In this document: positions 61,404-64,000 of the stretch, piece after piece
Numbering within the stretch: position 1 is the stretch's first letter
Layout of the letters: each line of letters begins with the position of its first letter
Assembly: GCA_902825215.1 (NCBI GenBank)
Contig: LR782234.1
Span: forward strand, 4,960,001 to 5,024,000
Reading direction: 5' to 3'
From: Pseudomonas fluorescens
Lineage (GTDB): Bacteria > Pseudomonadota > Gammaproteobacteria > Pseudomonadales > Pseudomonadaceae
DNA length: 64,000 nucleotides
Program-made: the position numbers and the translations under genes
The notes under the pieces: model-generated
What the model was told of the DNA's origin: nothing
The model's database searches: none
Seen by the model: the letters and a program-made list of their open reading frames with translations, nothing else

Positions 61404-63152
61404 CTATCCACCTACCCGCGACTGACTGCGCAAAGACTCTACCGCTGCCTCAAGTAGCTTTTCGTCGGGCATGAGCGTACCCCATTCCCTCCAGAAATCT
61501 CGTGTTGCGCTGTCAGGTTTCACTTGAGGTTGATCCAGTTTGATCCGCGTCGGAAGAAGCACAGCATCACCTAGCAGGAGGGCTTCGCCTGTGTCGAGCA
61601 GCGGAAGCATAGCCGTCAAACCAACTAGAGAATCTGGCATAAGCCTCTTGATGACATTCTGATCACTTTCGTTCGTCAGCCTGAGAGCTAGGAAGTTGTT
61701 GCACTGAGAAAGAATGGTCCGGCTGACATCTGATGGCCTTTGACTCACCACGAGTAAAGAGAAGCCGTATTTTCGTCCTTCCTTTGCGATGCGCTCAAAT
61801 GACCACAGCGCCTGTCGTTGAACGGCATCAGCGTCATCCTTCACTGGTAGGTAGAGGTGCGCTTCATCGCAAAGCAACGTGATCGGAGTGCGGGCATCGG
61901 CGGTCATCCAAAACTGAACGTCGTAAAGCAGTCGGGCAATTGTCCCGGTAACCACAGGAAGTACATCAGCTGGTACTTCAGAGAAATCAATAATCTTAAT
62001 GCCGTTATTTGAGTCCGCGCGAAGCAATTTCACGATCTGCCTAGCAAGCCATCCGTAATCCAACGATTCTGGTGGTGGCGAAAACATAAAGCCATATCGC
62101 CGGTCGTCAAGCTTAGCCTCAAGCCGGGAGATGAAACGCGTCAGTTTATCTTCCCATTCGCCTTTAACAGCCGCGCCCTTAGCACCGACCCCTTTCGTCG
62201 TATTGTCGACCTTTAAACGATCGACCAAGTCCGATACGGCATATGGAATCGGCGAATCGACTGTGAAGGTCTCTTTAACTTTGGCCTTACCCGAATCATC
62301 AAGCGTGTTCCCCTTGAGCTCACGGACATGGCGGGTAAATCGTGAGGCTTGGTTGGGTGCGTTCTGATCGCTCCGGTCTAAAACCATCGACAACATTTCG
62401 TCGCGGTTCAACAGCCAGTACGGAAGAAATAACGCATCATCTTTTGGCGCCGCTAGATCACCCGGTCCGGCGATACGAAACCGCTGCGCGAATCCGCCTT
62501 TGCTTTTATCCGCAAGTGGTCGATATTCACCGTGCATGTCAAAAACCACAATGTTGGGAAACCTGAGTTTGGCTGCCCTTTCAAGGATAAGCGCAACTGC
62601 CCAACTCTTCCCCGACCCGGTACTCCCGAGAATTGCAGCATGCCTCTGAAAAAATCTGTCGCCGCTTGCTATCGCTTCAGCGCTCCGGTCGGCGACAAAT
62701 ACGCCAAGCTTTAGACGCTCGTTCTCTGAGAGGCCGGCACCCAAGATGCCCATGAACCGTTGCAGATTTGCTGCTTCGATGACGAAGCATTCACGGTCAA
62801 TCTGAGGAAAGCTATCAGCCCCTCGCTTAAAGGTGTCCGATTTTTCTCCATCAACCGTTCGATAGGTGCCAATTACAAAAGCCTGCATATGATCAGAAGG
62901 CGAGACGGTCAACGTTCCGAACTCACCATCCGCGGGGTCGGGGAGCTCCTCACGGAGTGAGCGGGTAACCCGATCAGCCATTGCAATAAGGAACTCAGAC
63001 TGCGTAACCCCCCTAATTGCGATGAGCTGCCCTATACCTACGCGGGTCAGCATCTCGGAGTTAGTAACGTCAATCGCAACGCGGCTGGTGTCGACACCGG
63101 CAACGCGTCCAATTTGTTCATTATCTGTAAAGTCGAGCGCTGCACCAGTCAT
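61404..63152 (-). CDS. HerA-like ATPase of a SIR2-HerA defence system
   Basis: A 582-residue hexameric-type translocase ATPase. A small N-terminal beta-barrel (HAS-barrel-like, about 1-95) precedes the RecA-like core: Walker A GSTGSGKS (176-183), IVVFDMHGEYRPL, Walker B TLLCDEAHLYLP, and SLLVVSQRPSDVSRTILSQC. Paired SIR2 and HerA genes form an anti-phage system in which HerA assembles with the SIR2 NADase. The start overlaps the SIR2 stop by ATGA. The gene is visibly lower in GC than the treP-toxin 3 segment, indicating acquisition. Confidence 0.9.
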   Translation of the reverse strand: MTGAALDFTDNEQIGRVAGVDTSRVAIDVTNSEMLTRVGIGQLIAIRGVTQSEFLIAMADRVTRSLREELPDPADGEFGTLTVSPSDHMQAFVIGTYRTVDGEKSDTFKRGADSFPQIDRECFVIEAANLQRFMGILGAGLSENERLKLGVFVADRSAEAIASGDRFFQRHAAILGSTGSGKSWAVALILERAAKLRFPNIVVFDMHGEYRPLADKSKGGFAQRFRIAGPGDLAAPKDDALFLPYWLLNRDEMLSMVLDRSDQNAPNQASRFTRHVRELKGNTLDDSGKAKVKETFTVDSPIPYAVSDLVDRLKVDNTTKGVGAKGAAVKGEWEDKLTRFISRLEAKLDDRRYGFMFSPPPESLDYGWLARQIVKLLRADSNNGIKIIDFSEVPADVLPVVTGTIARLLYDVQFWMTADARTPITLLCDEAHLYLPVKDDADAVQRQALWSFERIAKEGRKYGFSLLVVSQRPSDVSRTILSQCNNFLALRLTNESDQNVIKRLMPDSLVGLTAMLPLLDTGEALLLGDAVLLPTRIKLDQPQVKPDSATRDFWREWGTLMPDEKLLEAAVESLRSQSRVGG

Positions 63153-64000
63153 GCGGATAGAACTCCTTTTATGAATCCGTCAAGGTCCCAATAATCGATA
63201 TCGGGATAAAATTTCTCAGCGCCGTCGATGATGAAACGGGTGCCGATAGTGCCACCTTCTTGGTGAAATTCTGCCGCAATCACGTTCTTATGCCCGATGG
63301 CCAACTCTCGCGCTTTAGAAGAGAGCCAGTAGGTCAAGATTAAGGTCCTCACACCTGACTTGATCCGAGGGGTCAGATGCGTCTCTAAGTGATCGTCATT
63401 GAAGCCGTAACCGAGGATGAGAAAATAGCGAGCTTTGTCGATAGCATCGTTGGCTTTTTCACGATGCTTATCGAAGGGGCTGTCGTAGCCGCTCCTGAAT
63501 TTGTTTAGCCCTGGCGTAATGATAAGTCGAGGTAGCGGTAGTGCTCCTGCGTAACGTACTGGATTGCCCTTACGGTGATACCAGTCAAGACTTCCGTGCG
63601 GTTTGAAGACGTTTACCTTGGATGCGAATTTGTACCGCACATTTTTACCGACCAGCTTGACGCTACGGCAGAAGCTCCAGTAGCTATCCTGTGGATCTAG
63701 CCGCGCGGCAAAATGGCCGGAGAACATTGTATCGACACCTAGCCCAGCTTCCTCGCAGGCAAGCTCAACGAGACGGTCATAGTTTGTTGTCACGATTGGT
63801 ATCCCCGCGTCCGGCTTGAGCAAGTGGGGAATAAGCCGCGTTAGGCGAAGAGTTTTTGCGTTACTAAACACCTCAGAAATGATCCCCTCCTCCGACCGAG
63901 CGATGAAATCACCGGTGCTCTGCACGATAGCGGCCTCCAACGAGGGCGTTGGAGCTTGCTTGAGCAAAGCCGCTTCCAGCCCATCAGTTGCAATGAGTGG
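63149..64000 (-). CDS. SIR2-domain NADase of a SIR2-HerA defence system, 5' truncated by the window edge
   Basis: The frame is open to base 64000 (beginning PLIATDGLEAALLKQAP), so the true start lies outside. SIR2 features are IVTTNYDRLVELACEE, the catalytic FKPHGSLDWY histidine motif and the ILGYGFNDDHLETHLTPRI nucleotide-binding motif. In defence SIR2 proteins these form an NAD+-hydrolysing site whose activation arrests infected cells. It is immediately upstream of and overlapping herA. AT-rich composition matches herA. Confidence 0.88.
   Translation of the reverse strand, partial: PLIATDGLEAALLKQAPTPSLEAAIVQSTGDFIARSEEGIISEVFSNAKTLRLTRLIPHLLKPDAGIPIVTTNYDRLVELACEEAGLGVDTMFSGHFAARLDPQDSYWSFCRSVKLVGKNVRYKFASKVNVFKPHGSLDWYHRKGNPVRYAGALPLPRLIITPGLNKFRSGYDSPFDKHREKANDAIDKARYFLILGYGFNDDHLETHLTPRIKSGVRTLILTYWLSSKARELAIGHKNVIAAEFHQEGGTIGTRFIIDGAEKFYPDIDYWDLDGFIKGVLSA

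Noticed and set aside
1..64000. tRNA, rRNA or CRISPR loci
   Set aside because: No cloverleaf-like sequence, rRNA core or regularly spaced direct-repeat array was found on reading either strand.

Overview
The window is a chromosomal segment of a Pseudomonas, most likely of the P. fluorescens group. The evidence is high GC, a housekeeping set typical of that group (gcd next to an OprB-type porin, cmoA-cmoB, tadA, a second Lon protease), several copies of fluorescent-pseudomonad intergenic inverted repeats (for example the GTGGGAGCTGGCTTGCCAGC family at 35.8, 38.5 and 47.6 kb), and large 'dermonecrotic toxin'-type proteins that are common in this genus. All identifications come from reading the sequence; no database was searched.

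Layout. 0-6.1 kb: the end of a receiver/histidine kinase, then a small amine or amide catabolism neighbourhood (APC permease, nitrilase-superfamily amidase, divergent LuxR-type regulator) and an FMN-dependent glutamate-synthase-like protein. 6.2-24.3 kb: a toxin region. Two paralogous giant toxins on the minus strand share about 760 N-terminal residues but carry unrelated C-terminal effector domains (a CNF/BLF1-like Cys-His motif in one, a YopT/C58-like Cys-His-Asp triad in the other). They are interleaved with an amino acid permease and a 31-codon remnant of a second permease. A class A PBP-like protein and a 1704-residue LRR/NEL E3-ligase effector follow. 24.3-31.3 kb: a six-gene class 5 (CS1/CFA-I/cable-pilus type) fimbrial operon with duplicated pilin and tip adhesin genes. 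31.8-33.2 kb: a YqjI/YqjH-like metal-responsive regulator and ferric reductase pair. 33.3-38.4 kb: two small conserved genes, an OprB porin and the PQQ glucose dehydrogenase. 38.7-45.7 kb: small orphan genes around Lon. Four or five of them share a palindromic CTGTCA-N4-TGACAG upstream element at nearly constant distance, which may define an undescribed regulon. 45.8-49.6 kb: cmoA-cmoB, tadA and a multicopper oxidase. 49.7-57.9 kb: a trehalose phosphotransferase system cluster (EIIB-like protein lacking its cysteine, EIIA-HPr-EI fusion, LamB-type porin, phosphotrehalase, EIIBC, TreR) with two TreR-like operators. 58.0-61.2 kb: a third giant toxin with a PMT-C2/TIKI-like C-terminus. 61.4-64.0 kb: an overlapping SIR2-HerA pair, an anti-phage defence module, with the SIR2 gene running off the right edge.

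How the genes work together. The accessory part reads as a host-interaction arsenal (four large effectors plus adhesive fimbriae) and a phage-defence island, set between sugar-uptake modules (trehalose by PTS, glucose by periplasmic oxidation). Trehalose is the main insect and fungal sugar, so its uptake locus beside a putative insect or eukaryote-directed toxin is suggestive, but that link is inference.
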